A DNA stretch of 64,000 bases, taken from contig CACKBA010000001.1 in the NCBI GenBank assembly GCA_902598295.1, positions 1 to 64,000 of the forward strand, in the 5' to 3' direction. The translations under genes and the position numbers were made by a program. Positions 15,770-24,568 of the stretch are shown in pieces; positions within the stretch are counted from its first letter, which is position 1, and every line of letters starts with the position of its first letter. Origin of the DNA: an uncultured Bacteroidota bacterium (GTDB taxonomy: Bacteria > Bacteroidota > Bacteroidia > Flavobacteriales > Flavobacteriaceae). The notes beneath the pieces were generated by a model. The model was not told the DNA's origin. It did no database searches and saw only the letters and a list, made by a program, of their open reading frames with translations.

Positions 15770-15899
15770 TAAAATAATTTTTATTGTAGGCTTTGTAATA
15801 TTTTGCCTTTATTTAGTTGGATTCTTGGCTGTCATATATACTCAAAATAAAATACAAGACAAGGAGCTAGAAAACGATCCCGAAATTGAAGGCAACTAA
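15762..15899 (+). CDS. 45-residue single-helix membrane microprotein, cassette copy 2
   Basis: 45 codons, starting inside the last codons of the 64-residue gene (ATGGATGA overlap). One helix (IIFIVGFVIFCLYLVGFLAVIY) precedes an acidic tail (KELENDPEIEGN). This matches the layout of the 55-residue protein at 10325, which likewise follows a WVPSILA-type gene. It ends tail-to-tail with the gene at 15896, overlapping by 4 bp. Confidence 0.6.
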   Translation: MDDKIIFIVGFVIFCLYLVGFLAVIYTQNKIQDKELENDPEIEGN

Positions 15900-16381
15900 T
15901 TAATTGGTACAATTGTGTCGAAGATTGCTTCGGAAAAGTAGAACTTAAATTTTAATTCATCGTCTTTTTCAACAAGGTAAGTGCTTTCCAACCAATCAAA
16001 AATCAGTCTAACTTTTCCATCAGGCGTGTTTATATCAAATTCTCCGTGATGTTCTAAACTTACATGGGCTGAGTTAAAATCAGTATCTATTTCTATGTTT
16101 TTAAATTCTCTTTTAGATTCGATAATATCAAATGACTTTACAAAATCAATAAATTCTTCCGTGCTGTACCTTTTACTGTTTTCAAAAATGAAAAAATCAT
16201 CTGTCACAATTTCACCGAAAAGATCTACATCATTATCAACAATTTGGAAAATTTCATCTAGCTTTTCTTTTACATCAGATTCTGAAACTTTATTGGACTC
16301 TGAAATTAGGACATATAACATCCCTAATACAATCCCAACAAAAAAGAAAAAACCAAATTTAAAATTAAAAATATGTTTCAT
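15896..16381 (-). CDS. Membrane-anchored NTF2-like (SnoaL/DUF4440 type) protein
   Basis: 161 residues with one N-terminal helix (~residues 8-27) anchoring a soluble domain of ~125 residues. The order helix, DLFGEIVTDDFFIFENSKRYSTEEFIDFVKSF, then paired beta-strands (SAHVSLEHHGEF..., KVRLIFDWLESTYLV) resembles the cone-shaped NTF2/SnoaL-like fold. No catalytic residues can be assigned. It follows the gene at 16400 by 18 bp and is the last of the SDR-side operon. Confidence 0.6.
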   Translation of the reverse strand: MKHIFNFKFGFFFFVGIVLGMLYVLISESNKVSESDVKEKLDEIFQIVDNDVDLFGEIVTDDFFIFENSKRYSTEEFIDFVKSFDIIESKREFKNIEIDTDFNSAHVSLEHHGEFDINTPDGKVRLIFDWLESTYLVEKDDELKFKFYFSEAIFDTIVPIN

Positions 16382-16399
16382 GATTTAAATTTATAATAA

Positions 16400-16924
16400 T
16401 TATTTGGACTTCTCATCTTTTTTTGTGTCCTCTAATTTTTCTGTAGGATACTTTACCTTACTATATCCATATGCTGTAAAGTAGGGGTTTTTTACATCAA
16501 ATTTGATTTCATACTTATCCTCAAACTTATCAATGATTTCAAGAATTTTATCCAGATTTTTTCTAGTACTTTTTTGAATTCTTAAACAAACTTTGTCATT
16601 AAAATCTATAAACCACAATACTTCAATTTTTTGAGTCCCATATTGTCCACTCCATTTTTCTGTTACATGAGCGTAATGTTTAATTTCTCTCCAAGTCTTT
16701 TTTTTAAGTGTAATAGGGGCTAGGTATAATTCCTTTCTTATTCCCTCTCTGTTAACTTTAACGCTATTAATACAACATAGAGCATATAAAATTATACATG
16801 GAATAATAATATTTAGATTTTGGGTAAATAAATCCTGAATTGAATCTATATATAGGGGCAAGAAAAGAACCAATAGTCCAGCAAGCATATCACGATTTAT
16901 CCCAATAGACTTAAACTCTTTCAT
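16400..16924 (-). CDS. Membrane protein with two helices and PH-like soluble part
   Basis: 174 residues: two hydrophobic helices (about 14-30 and 37-53), then a soluble domain in which the strands (VNREGIRKELYL, KKKTWREIKHYAHV, KIEVLWFIDF, KVCLRIQKS) and final helix resemble bacterial PH-like domains; the tail is Lys/Glu-rich. The assignment is tentative. It starts 20 bp after the 35-codon ORF at 16945 and is probably in its operon. Confidence 0.55.
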   Translation of the reverse strand: MKEFKSIGINRDMLAGLLVLFLPLYIDSIQDLFTQNLNIIIPCIILYALCCINSVKVNREGIRKELYLAPITLKKKTWREIKHYAHVTEKWSGQYGTQKIEVLWFIDFNDKVCLRIQKSTRKNLDKILEIIDKFEDKYEIKFDVKNPYFTAYGYSKVKYPTEKLEDTKKDEKSK

Positions 16925-16944
16925 TCCTTTTAATTTAGAAAAAA

Positions 16945-17052
16945 TTAATCACCTCCCCAATTGTCTTGAAAAAAAATCCCCACCCCGAGCTCTGCCCAAA
17001 CGTATAAAACAAAAACAAAAAAGCATATTAACACGACTAACTTTTTACTCAT
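16945..17052 (-). CDS. 35-residue membrane microprotein overlapping the SDR gene
   Basis: An ORF of 35 codons whose ATG overlaps the SDR stop (ATGAGTAA, 8 bp). One helix (KLVVLICFFVFVLYVWAELGV) leads to a short tail rich in aromatic and acidic residues (GIFFQDNWGGD). Overlap with the upstream gene and the clean membrane-peptide layout argue that it is translated by coupling. No family known to me. Confidence 0.55.
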   Translation of the reverse strand: MSKKLVVLICFFVFVLYVWAELGVGIFFQDNWGGD

Positions 17053-17839
17053 AGCGACCTGGAGCCAAAAAGGAACTCAAAATATCGAATATTTTTTTTG
17101 GAACGATTTTTAAAAGAAAAACAATAAATTTCCAAGTTTTAGTTGGTACAACAACTTTTTTATTATTTAACATACCTTTGACTCCCTCCACAGCAATTCT
17201 TCTTGCTGATTTTTTTAAAAAAGATGGTACGTTATCCATCTCATTTTGAACACCACTTGCCGTATGAAAATTTGTGACAGTATATCCAGGACATAAAGCA
17301 GTTGAGTATATTTTATGCTTATTATAAACAGCATTTAAAGATTCACTGAATCTATTCATAAATGTTTTTACTGGACCATACAATGATTGAATTGATGATG
17401 GAGGAGCATACGCAGCTACTGATGAGACAATCATTATATTTCCACGACCATTTTTCATCATTTTAGGTATAAAAATCTTTGTTAAAGCTATCACAGATGT
17501 TGACAGTACCCTCAAAAACTTTTCTTCATCTTCCATAGTTGATATATGAAATAAATCTGGTAATGCATAACCTGCATTGTTAATGAGGTAATCAATTTGG
17601 TAATCATTTGATTCACAAAAATCATAAAGCATTTTGGGCGCATCCTTTTCGCTTAAATCACATTTAATATAATCTGATTTAACTCCATAATTTTGAGATA
17701 TTTCAGATGAAAATTGAATTAGTTTTTTTTCACTTCTTGCTGTCAGAATTACATTATGTTTTTTTTCCGCAAGACACTTTGCAATTTCCAATCCAATTCC
17801 AGAACTGGCTCCAGTTATGAGTGCATAATTATTTGACAT
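17045..17839 (-). CDS. Short-chain dehydrogenase/reductase
   Basis: A 264-residue classical SDR with the NAD(P)-binding TGASSGIG (residues 9-16), LINNAGYA, SSV before the active site, and YGPVK as the Tyr-x-x-x-Lys catalytic pair. The basic residue after TAR in beta-2 suggests NADPH. The substrate is unknown; the C-terminal part with KKIFDILSSFL resembles DltE-like SDRs. It begins 1 bp after the stop of the permease/M1 gene and is co-transcribed with it. Confidence 0.9.
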   Translation of the reverse strand: MSNNYALITGASSGIGLEIAKCLAEKKHNVILTARSEKKLIQFSSEISQNYGVKSDYIKCDLSEKDAPKMLYDFCESNDYQIDYLINNAGYALPDLFHISTMEDEEKFLRVLSTSVIALTKIFIPKMMKNGRGNIMIVSSVAAYAPPSSIQSLYGPVKTFMNRFSESLNAVYNKHKIYSTALCPGYTVTNFHTASGVQNEMDNVPSFLKKSARRIAVEGVKGMLNNKKVVVPTKTWKFIVFLLKIVPKKIFDILSSFLAPGRYE

Positions 17840-17840
17840 T

Positions 17841-20800
17841 TTAAAGTGATTCTACTTTCTTTCTATTATCATCCGAATTCGTATCAATCAATTTATTGTA
17901 GGGGTCGATACCAACTTCAACAGGCTTTTCATCCAAAATAATTGACAGCTTATTATTAATGGAAGTAATTTTATGTTTCTTTAAATAAAGTTCATTATTA
18001 TCCTCATCTCCAAAAATACCTACATCAATATAGTCTTCTAAGTACACTGAATACTCCGGCTTTATCATATCATCAGACTTGTAGAAAATAGAGTCTCTTT
18101 CTTCATCTCCATAAAACATTTTTCCTTTTTCATCATTTCTATACTTGCTGACTCTGAACTCCATATCAACTTGATATTTTCCGCTTTCTAATTCTTTAGA
18201 TTCTGCTTTTAAAACTCTATTTTCATATAAAGTGATTGTTTCAAACATATCTTTGATTACATAATTGAGAGAGTCCGGAATTACTTCTCTCAGATCATCA
18301 ACCAATTCAATTGAAGTTGTGTAGGGAGGTGATTGAAATGCAACTTTATCTACATATTTTGATAACGTTTGATTTAAAACTTTTTCTCCAATATAATCAC
18401 TGAGCGCATAAAAGATTAATGAACCCTTTTGATAGTGAATATAACCCTGTCCATCATTGTACATTAAAGCATTTTCTCTTTTAGTTTCAAAGGTTCTTTG
18501 TGTCAAATATGTATCTAAGGATCTTTTTAAAAACTTCCTCATTTTGTTTTTTCCATTTACTTGTTCTATGACTTTTAAAGCAACATATTCAGAAAGGCTT
18601 TCAGAGAGCATTGTAGCACCAAGGACATCAGCACCTATAACTTGATGTGCCCACCACTGATGTGCTATCTCATGTGCCGTAACAACAAATGCGAAGTCGT
18701 TACCTCCTTCATCAGAGTCGTCTACATCAGCAATAAAACCAAAGGTTTCTGAAAAAGGAATCGTGTTGGGAAAAGACTGGGCGAACGTTCCCGATGTTCT
18801 TGGAAATTCAATAATTCTAGCTTGTTTATGTTGATAAGGACTAAAATTTTCTGAACAATATTCTAAAGCTGCCTTCATGCCTTTCATCATCCTGTCTAAA
18901 TTGTACTCATGCCCTTTATGGTGATAAATTTCAAGATTGACATCGTTCCATTTGTCTCTTGCCACTTGATAGTCTGCAGAATTGAATGCATAAAAATTTA
19001 AGATTTTACTGTCCATTTTATAATGGAAATATCTTCTATCTTCCTCAATCCATTCTTTTTGTAAATAACCTGGAGCAATGGCAATTTGATCTTTTGACGT
19101 ACTCACAACTGCTTCAAAATCTATCCAATCGGAATCGTTTGAAATGTATGTATTCCCTAGTGCTGTTGAATCAGAGGGATGGGGTTTTAGTTTATTTGGC
19201 GGGAGGCCATACTTTTCTCTTGTTTTATCGTCTCTTAATTCTCCTCCACTGTAACCTAGTGATGGGAACAATGTGAAATTATTAACAAACGTTCCGTTGT
19301 ATATGACTGGTGAATTATTTCTTAAAAAAGTATTGGGTTGGTTTTTTACAGTAAAGTTTAAGTTTAATGAATCCCCAGGAATTAATGGTTCTTTCAACTT
19401 GTAGATATCAAAATGATAAATCGTATCTTCTAGAACCAGAGAATTTTCTTTACTGAACTCAAAAGTACTAATACCGCGATTATGGTTTAAAAATATGCTG
19501 TCAATTACATCCTTTGTTTTATTTACCATGACGTACTTTCCCGATGCACTAACATTTCTTGATTTTGGAAAAAGGTCAACATTGACGTTAACCGAAACAA
19601 TTCTTGGTTGACTGTAACTCTCAAATTTTTTATATTTTTTTTCCCACTCTACTGTTTCAATTTCTCGTTCCTTGGCTGATTTTCTGACATTTATGATATT
19701 GTTTACATAATAAATATATCCACCAATTGAAATAAACAACAATGTGAAAAGTGATAAGAAAAATGGATTTTTGCCATTAAATCTAGATTTAGCAATTTTA
19801 AACTTTTCTTTTATTCCTGTAGATATTCCACGATTGTAAAATAAAATAGTGAGTATGTAAAATACTATTCCAAGGCTCAACCAATAAATTTTATACACAA
19901 AATAGTTTTCCAATCCTGCTCCATAACCATTCATGTCTGAATAGGAAAAACCTGGACCTTGATTGTATTTAAATATTGATTGTTCTATGCCGGCTACACT
20001 CGTTAATGGTATGCCAATTAACAATACAATCATTACAAAAAGTCCCAAGTAAGGGTTTGGTATTAAAGTCTGTACAAAAAAGGAAAGCAGTGCCCAAATC
20101 ACATAATATATAAGGTTTAGGACAATTAACTCATAAAAGTAAAGTCCAATCTGGAAGTCATAATATCCTTTGTAAATTTGAAAAATAATGCCTGTAATCA
20201 TTATCAGAGATAATAAAACAAGTTGCATTTTTACAATGGCTAAAAACTTTGAACCCAACAAAATCCAATTTGGAGTTGGTGTGGTATCAATTAATTGGTT
20301 AATATTAGATATCCTGGAGCGATGAATTAATAAACCTGCGTATAAAAAAGTACAAATATTTATTGCTAATGTAAATGGAGCTCCTGCTTCTAGCATCCTC
20401 CATGTTCTAGGCAATGTTGCAGTACCAAAAATATTTCCTAATTCAAAAAGACCAACTAAGTTTAGAAGCAGTCCAACAATTACTATTGAGATAAAGGGCC
20501 AACTTTTTATAATGTATACAAAGTCAATATTTGAAAGACGCCATAATAAATTGAATTTAGTTTTATTTGAGAAACTTAATTGGATCTTTGGTAAGTTAAT
20601 TTTAGTAATTCCCCCGAAATTCGATTTTGTAAACCTGACTGAATCTTTCTTTCTAAATGAAAATGTAAATGCGTTTTGGCTAAAAGTGAAAAGCCTATAT
20701 ATAGAAATAAAAATAGCCAACCCAACAGACAGCCATATTAATCTATTATAAATAAATACTCCCTTAATTGGAATGTAAAGTTCATTTTGTTCTGCAACTG

Positions 20801-21482
20801 TCCAATATCTTGTATAGTAATCCAGAGCCATGTCTCCAAATGGGTCTAGAAGTGCTGCGACTAATCTATTTTCTTGTTCTTGCCCAAAACTTACAAGAAA
20901 ACCTTGTAATATTAAAATAATAATAACGAATATAAATCCAGCTGAAATGTTACGAGTGAATGTAACTATACCGAAAACAATCGCTCCGGTGAATAACATA
21001 TTGGGTAAAATGTATATTATATATGCATCAAAATATGGTTTAATATCAAACTCTGTTAGTAAATCTGGATTGGTCCCAGGCAGGTTAAATCCAAGTCCAA
21101 TTCCTAATGCAATCAACAATACAATTATGTGAACTATAAATATTCCGCTGAAAAATTTTGCAAGTAAATACTCCAACTTTGTAAAAGGATAAGAATATAA
21201 AATTGTATGCATTTCGCTTTTGAAGTCTCTGTAAACAGAAACTCCAATTATTGAGGGATATAAAAAGACAACCAAAGTACTTAGGCCAGCAAAAAGTCCA
21301 GAAAGTGCGAAAGGAGAGTTCACAATTCTTGATGAACCCACAGTAACTGTAACCGAATCAAATAAACCAGCTGCAGAGCCTGAGGTCATTACTGCAATGA
21401 ACAAAAAGATAAGTGAATAAACATAAAATGCTGGTCTATCCAACCAATAACTAATTTCATTTTTAAAAATATTAAGGAACAT
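17841..21482 (-). CDS. ABC transporter permease fused to M1-family metallopeptidase
   Basis: A 1213-residue fusion. Residues 1-~270 and ~300-~590 are two ABC-2-type membrane blocks of about six helices each. The remaining ~600 residues lie outside the membrane and form an M1 (gluzincin) domain with HEIAHQWWAHQ near residue 936 and a downstream Glu in SESLSEY for the HExxH-x18-E zinc site. The exopeptidase GxMEN motif is not recognisable; the equivalent region reads GTFAQSFPNTIPFSE. This domain combination is a known but poorly understood Bacteroidota family. The cognate ATPase lies 4 bp upstream, forming an exporter with a tethered peptidase. Confidence 0.92.
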   Translation of the reverse strand: MFLNIFKNEISYWLDRPAFYVYSLIFLFIAVMTSGSAAGLFDSVTVTVGSSRIVNSPFALSGLFAGLSTLVVFLYPSIIGVSVYRDFKSEMHTILYSYPFTKLEYLLAKFFSGIFIVHIIVLLIALGIGLGFNLPGTNPDLLTEFDIKPYFDAYIIYILPNMLFTGAIVFGIVTFTRNISAGFIFVIIILILQGFLVSFGQEQENRLVAALLDPFGDMALDYYTRYWTVAEQNELYIPIKGVFIYNRLIWLSVGLAIFISIYRLFTFSQNAFTFSFRKKDSVRFTKSNFGGITKINLPKIQLSFSNKTKFNLLWRLSNIDFVYIIKSWPFISIVIVGLLLNLVGLFELGNIFGTATLPRTWRMLEAGAPFTLAINICTFLYAGLLIHRSRISNINQLIDTTPTPNWILLGSKFLAIVKMQLVLLSLIMITGIIFQIYKGYYDFQIGLYFYELIVLNLIYYVIWALLSFFVQTLIPNPYLGLFVMIVLLIGIPLTSVAGIEQSIFKYNQGPGFSYSDMNGYGAGLENYFVYKIYWLSLGIVFYILTILFYNRGISTGIKEKFKIAKSRFNGKNPFFLSLFTLLFISIGGYIYYVNNIINVRKSAKEREIETVEWEKKYKKFESYSQPRIVSVNVNVDLFPKSRNVSASGKYVMVNKTKDVIDSIFLNHNRGISTFEFSKENSLVLEDTIYHFDIYKLKEPLIPGDSLNLNFTVKNQPNTFLRNNSPVIYNGTFVNNFTLFPSLGYSGGELRDDKTREKYGLPPNKLKPHPSDSTALGNTYISNDSDWIDFEAVVSTSKDQIAIAPGYLQKEWIEEDRRYFHYKMDSKILNFYAFNSADYQVARDKWNDVNLEIYHHKGHEYNLDRMMKGMKAALEYCSENFSPYQHKQARIIEFPRTSGTFAQSFPNTIPFSETFGFIADVDDSDEGGNDFAFVVTAHEIAHQWWAHQVIGADVLGATMLSESLSEYVALKVIEQVNGKNKMRKFLKRSLDTYLTQRTFETKRENALMYNDGQGYIHYQKGSLIFYALSDYIGEKVLNQTLSKYVDKVAFQSPPYTTSIELVDDLREVIPDSLNYVIKDMFETITLYENRVLKAESKELESGKYQVDMEFRVSKYRNDEKGKMFYGDEERDSIFYKSDDMIKPEYSVYLEDYIDVGIFGDEDNNELYLKKHKITSINNKLSIILDEKPVEVGIDPYNKLIDTNSDDNRKKVESL

Positions 21483-21486
21483 ATTA

Positions 21487-22368
21487 CTATTTTTTTTGAT
21501 CTTCTTTTAGGGCTATAAAATAAACATCATCAAGTTGCGGTTCAGTTTTTTTAAATCCAACCCCGGGTTTTTTGTCAGAGTATACCCTAATATTAATTGT
21601 ATTGTCTACATTGTAATTTGAAGATAAGACATTGTGCTCTTGTTCAGCTTTTTCAAGAGAGTCCCTCTTAACCGATTTTGTCCAAATCTTACCTGAAATT
21701 TCTTTAGTTGCTTTTGCAGGTTTAATATGTTTTAATATTTTACCTCCATTCATGATTGCCATATCATTACACAATTCTTTGACATCTTCAACAATATGAG
21801 TAGAAAATATAACTGCACAGTTTGTGCCTACTTCTCTAATTACATTTAGGAATCTTTGTCTCTCGGCTGGGTCCAATCCTGCAGTTGGCTCATCAACAAT
21901 AATAAGTTTTGGGTCATTAAGCAATAGTTGAGCAATCCCAAATCTTTGCTTCATTCCTCCAGAATATCCATCGACATTTTTTTTCTTAACATCTTGAAGG
22001 TTGGTAATCTCTAAAAGTTGATTAACTAATTCTTTACGCTCTTTTTTATCACTAACCCCTTTTAAAACAGCAAAATAATTTAGTAGTTGTTCCGCTGACA
22101 TTTTTGGGTATACGCCAAAGGATTGCGGAAGGTAACCTAAAATTTTTCTAAGTGATAACTGATCATCAAGTACATTAATATCATTAAAGTGAATTTCACC
22201 TGCATCTGGTGATTGAATTGTAGCGATCGTCCTCATCAACGTAGACTTACCTGCACCATTTGGTCCCAACAATCCAAACATACCAACTCCGATTTTTAAA
22301 CTTACATTATCAAGAGCCTTTACTTTGTTGCTGTAAGTTTTTGTTAAATTTTTGATTACTAATTCCAT
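21487..22368 (-). CDS. ABC transporter ATP-binding protein
   Basis: A 293-residue ATPase with Walker A GPNGAGKST, Q-loop PQSFGVYP, signature YSGGMKQR, Walker B LIIVDEPTAGLDP and H-loop STHIVED. Beyond the ~225-residue nucleotide-binding domain is a ~65-residue C-terminal extension of unknown role (TKEISGKIWTKS...). It is immediately upstream of, and surely partners, the permease/M1 fusion; the complex has no separate substrate-binding protein here, consistent with export. Confidence 0.95.
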   Translation of the reverse strand: MELVIKNLTKTYSNKVKALDNVSLKIGVGMFGLLGPNGAGKSTLMRTIATIQSPDAGEIHFNDINVLDDQLSLRKILGYLPQSFGVYPKMSAEQLLNYFAVLKGVSDKKERKELVNQLLEITNLQDVKKKNVDGYSGGMKQRFGIAQLLLNDPKLIIVDEPTAGLDPAERQRFLNVIREVGTNCAVIFSTHIVEDVKELCNDMAIMNGGKILKHIKPAKATKEISGKIWTKSVKRDSLEKAEQEHNVLSSNYNVDNTINIRVYSDKKPGVGFKKTEPQLDDVYFIALKEDQKK

Positions 22369-22425
22369 ATAATGTTTTTTAATACAAATTCATTTATTTA
22401 ATAGACAATTAAGAATTAAAAGAGT

Positions 22426-22536
22426 TTAATACCTTAATAAAAATCTACTTCCACACTTTGGACATTTTGCCAAAAAGGAAATGAACTCTGTCCATTTTGA
22501 TCTTTGCCAAGTGTGTTTACATTTTAAGCATTTCAT
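22426..22536 (-). CDS. 36-residue zinc-ribbon microprotein
   Basis: An ORF of 36 codons with two CxxC pairs (MKCLKCKHTW... and ...KCPKCGSRF), a textbook four-Cys zinc ribbon with an 18-residue spacer containing WTEFISFLA. It starts 2 bp after the stop of the beta-helix gene and lies upstream of the ABC operon on the same strand. The cysteine pattern makes chance unlikely. Possible roles are nucleic-acid or protein binding. Confidence 0.65.
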   Translation of the reverse strand: MKCLKCKHTWQRSKWTEFISFLAKCPKCGSRFLLRY

Positions 22537-22538
22537 AT

Positions 22539-24539
22539 TTACGAATCAATTTTTCTGTAAATAAATTTTTTTGAAATTTTCTTTTCAGCATTTTCAATAA
22601 TTATTGAATAAACTCCATTCTCTAAATTATTATCTAGTTTGATTTTTGCATTTGAACTGCTGATTTTTCCTCTTTGCTTTTCTTTCCCAGTAATATCCAT
22701 CAATTTAAACTTAAATTCCTTATTTACATTTTTAAATTCGATTTCTTGGCCATTAAACAAATCTCTAATTAATGGGTTTTCTAAATTATATAAACTTGTG
22801 ATTTCTCCATTTTTCGCATTGTTTGCTCCAATATTTGGTGTTGAGTTCACATTCAATGACCTGCCAAAAAACCCAACTGAAGGTATTGCTTCAACCTCAG
22901 AAAAAATCTCAGAATCCCCAACAGGTATTGGAGGGTGAGAATATTTTCCAGAATAAGGAATTCCTGAATTAATAGCGGGGCTGGTGGCGAGGAGTTGGTA
23001 ACCTTTTGCTTCTCCCAAACTTTCATCATAAAAACTTGGATTTTGAAAAACCCCTTGTTCATCATAATCTCTAAACCTGGAATCAACTTGTCCAAAAAAG
23101 AGATTATTAGTCATTGATAAGTTCTCATCAGTCACATAAACTTGCTTATTACCCATTTTTGATCCATTAATTGAATAAAAAATATTATTAAAAATTCTTG
23201 TATTGTTTGCTTGAATATCAATAGCTGTTCGATATGGATTAGAAGACCTATTTATCACTACTGTGTTATTATATATATAACTGTTTTGAGATTTGTATCC
23301 ATCCTGTCCCCCAATGTTATCACTAAGCCATATCGTGTGATTGCTATTGACCCAATTTGGATTACTTCTCCAACCATCATTTACACTGATATTAAATCTA
23401 TAAACTGAAGTCTCATTTCCTCCTAAAATTTCAACAAAACCACCTTCACAATCTTCCATGTAATTGTATTGGATAAATGTATCCACATTTCTGTGATCAA
23501 CATGAATTCCGTGTGAATCTAAAACACCTCTAATTTTCAATGCCTGATTGTTTTGAATTATTGTATTAATACTATACCAATTCCATACTGCACTCCCCCT
23601 TCCAATCATTCTTGAGTTTGTCTTTGCACCGGGCTCATCAAATATGTTGTTTTCTATCAAGCAATTTCTAACTCGAGATGGAAGTATACACGTACCTCCA
23701 ATTTGTTTAAATTCATTTCCTCGAAAAACAAAATTTGTATGTCTATTATCATTAGCATTATTACCAATGGCGTGCTTAGCATGAACTCCAAATCTTTGTA
23801 GATCGGTGAAATAGTTGTCTTCAACTAAAACATTATTAATAGGTGCTTTATTCCAATCCGAGAAAACCCTGATTCCAGCAACTTCAAACTGATTGAATGC
23901 TTGCTGATCTGAGGGGTCAACTTGGGCTATTGCATAAACATTTTTAAAAGTCATGTTCTTAAAAACAAAATTGTTTAAAGTCTCTTCACTAGTGTTGTGG
24001 ATATGAATACCAAAACTGTCAGAGTTATCTACATTTGTTCTAGGGGCTTGACGATTATTTTGAACCTCTAAATTTTCGAAAACCATATTGTCGTGATTTA
24101 ATACATAAATCGCCTGTTGATAATCACCTCCACCACTTGAGCCTACTTTTCCACTAATAATTGGTTTATCGCCTGAACCATAAGTAGTAAAAACTATTGG
24201 CTCTGATGCTGTACCTGAACCATTAACCACCAACTCGCCAAAAAAAGAATCTCCTCTGTTAAAGAAAATTGAATCACCTGGTGAAAGTTCACTATTACTT
24301 AGTTTTGACAATGATTTCCAAGGATTTTTTTGAGATCCAGAATTTGAATCATTCCCAGAGTTACTGAAATAGAAATTTGTTTCATCTTTAGTATCGTCAT
24401 TCCCACCATTATTTCCTCCATTATTATTTCCTCCGTTATTATTTCCATTATCCCCACTTGTGTCAGATGAATCATTGGAACTGCCACATGCCAGAAAAAT
24501 TAGAACTGTAAAATATAAAAATAGTCTCTTTGCGGTCAT
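22539..24539 (-). CDS. Lipoprotein-like parallel beta-helix protein with T9SS sorting domain
   Basis: The ATG at 24539 is chosen because it opens a lipoprotein-type signal (LIFLACGSS, Cys18), and a -7 promoter element lies across the alternative TTG start. The 666-residue product has an Asn/Gly-rich linker (residues ~30-55) and then a right-handed beta-helix (~60-570). Its repeats include FENLEVQNN, NVLVEDNYF, FVFRGNEF, CLIENNIF and RIFNNIFY, as in pectate-lyase or alginate-lyase-like folds. The C-terminal ~80 residues are a T9SS type A sorting domain (KFKLMDITGKEK...NGVYSIIIEN...KKFIYRK). Probably a surface polysaccharide lyase or hydrolase; substrate unknown. Confidence 0.85.
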   Translation of the reverse strand: MTAKRLFLYFTVLIFLACGSSNDSSDTSGDNGNNNGGNNNGGNNGGNDDTKDETNFYFSNSGNDSNSGSQKNPWKSLSKLSNSELSPGDSIFFNRGDSFFGELVVNGSGTASEPIVFTTYGSGDKPIISGKVGSSGGGDYQQAIYVLNHDNMVFENLEVQNNRQAPRTNVDNSDSFGIHIHNTSEETLNNFVFKNMTFKNVYAIAQVDPSDQQAFNQFEVAGIRVFSDWNKAPINNVLVEDNYFTDLQRFGVHAKHAIGNNANDNRHTNFVFRGNEFKQIGGTCILPSRVRNCLIENNIFDEPGAKTNSRMIGRGSAVWNWYSINTIIQNNQALKIRGVLDSHGIHVDHRNVDTFIQYNYMEDCEGGFVEILGGNETSVYRFNISVNDGWRSNPNWVNSNHTIWLSDNIGGQDGYKSQNSYIYNNTVVINRSSNPYRTAIDIQANNTRIFNNIFYSINGSKMGNKQVYVTDENLSMTNNLFFGQVDSRFRDYDEQGVFQNPSFYDESLGEAKGYQLLATSPAINSGIPYSGKYSHPPIPVGDSEIFSEVEAIPSVGFFGRSLNVNSTPNIGANNAKNGEITSLYNLENPLIRDLFNGQEIEFKNVNKEFKFKLMDITGKEKQRGKISSSNAKIKLDNNLENGVYSIIIENAEKKISKKFIYRKIDS

Positions 24540-24554
24540 GTTAGTTGTTTGCTG

Positions 24555-24562
24555 CAAAAATA
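24555..24562 (-). promoter_or_regulatory. Putative -7 promoter element for the beta-helix gene
   Basis: Read on the minus strand, this is TATTTTTG, an exact TAnnTTTG match, ending 15 bp before the ATG at 24539. It implies a very short leader and supports the 24539 start. A clear -33 TTTG is not visible. Confidence 0.4.
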
Positions 24563-24568
24563 CGAATT

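Noticed and set aside
20830-21132. 100-residue plus-strand frame opposite the ABC permease
   Set aside because: Shadow of a membrane-helix coding region; no independent evidence.
24400-24460. Short Asn/Gly codon repeat resembling a tandem repeat or CRISPR-like element
   Set aside because: It encodes the low-complexity linker after the lipobox of the beta-helix protein; no spaced direct repeats are present.
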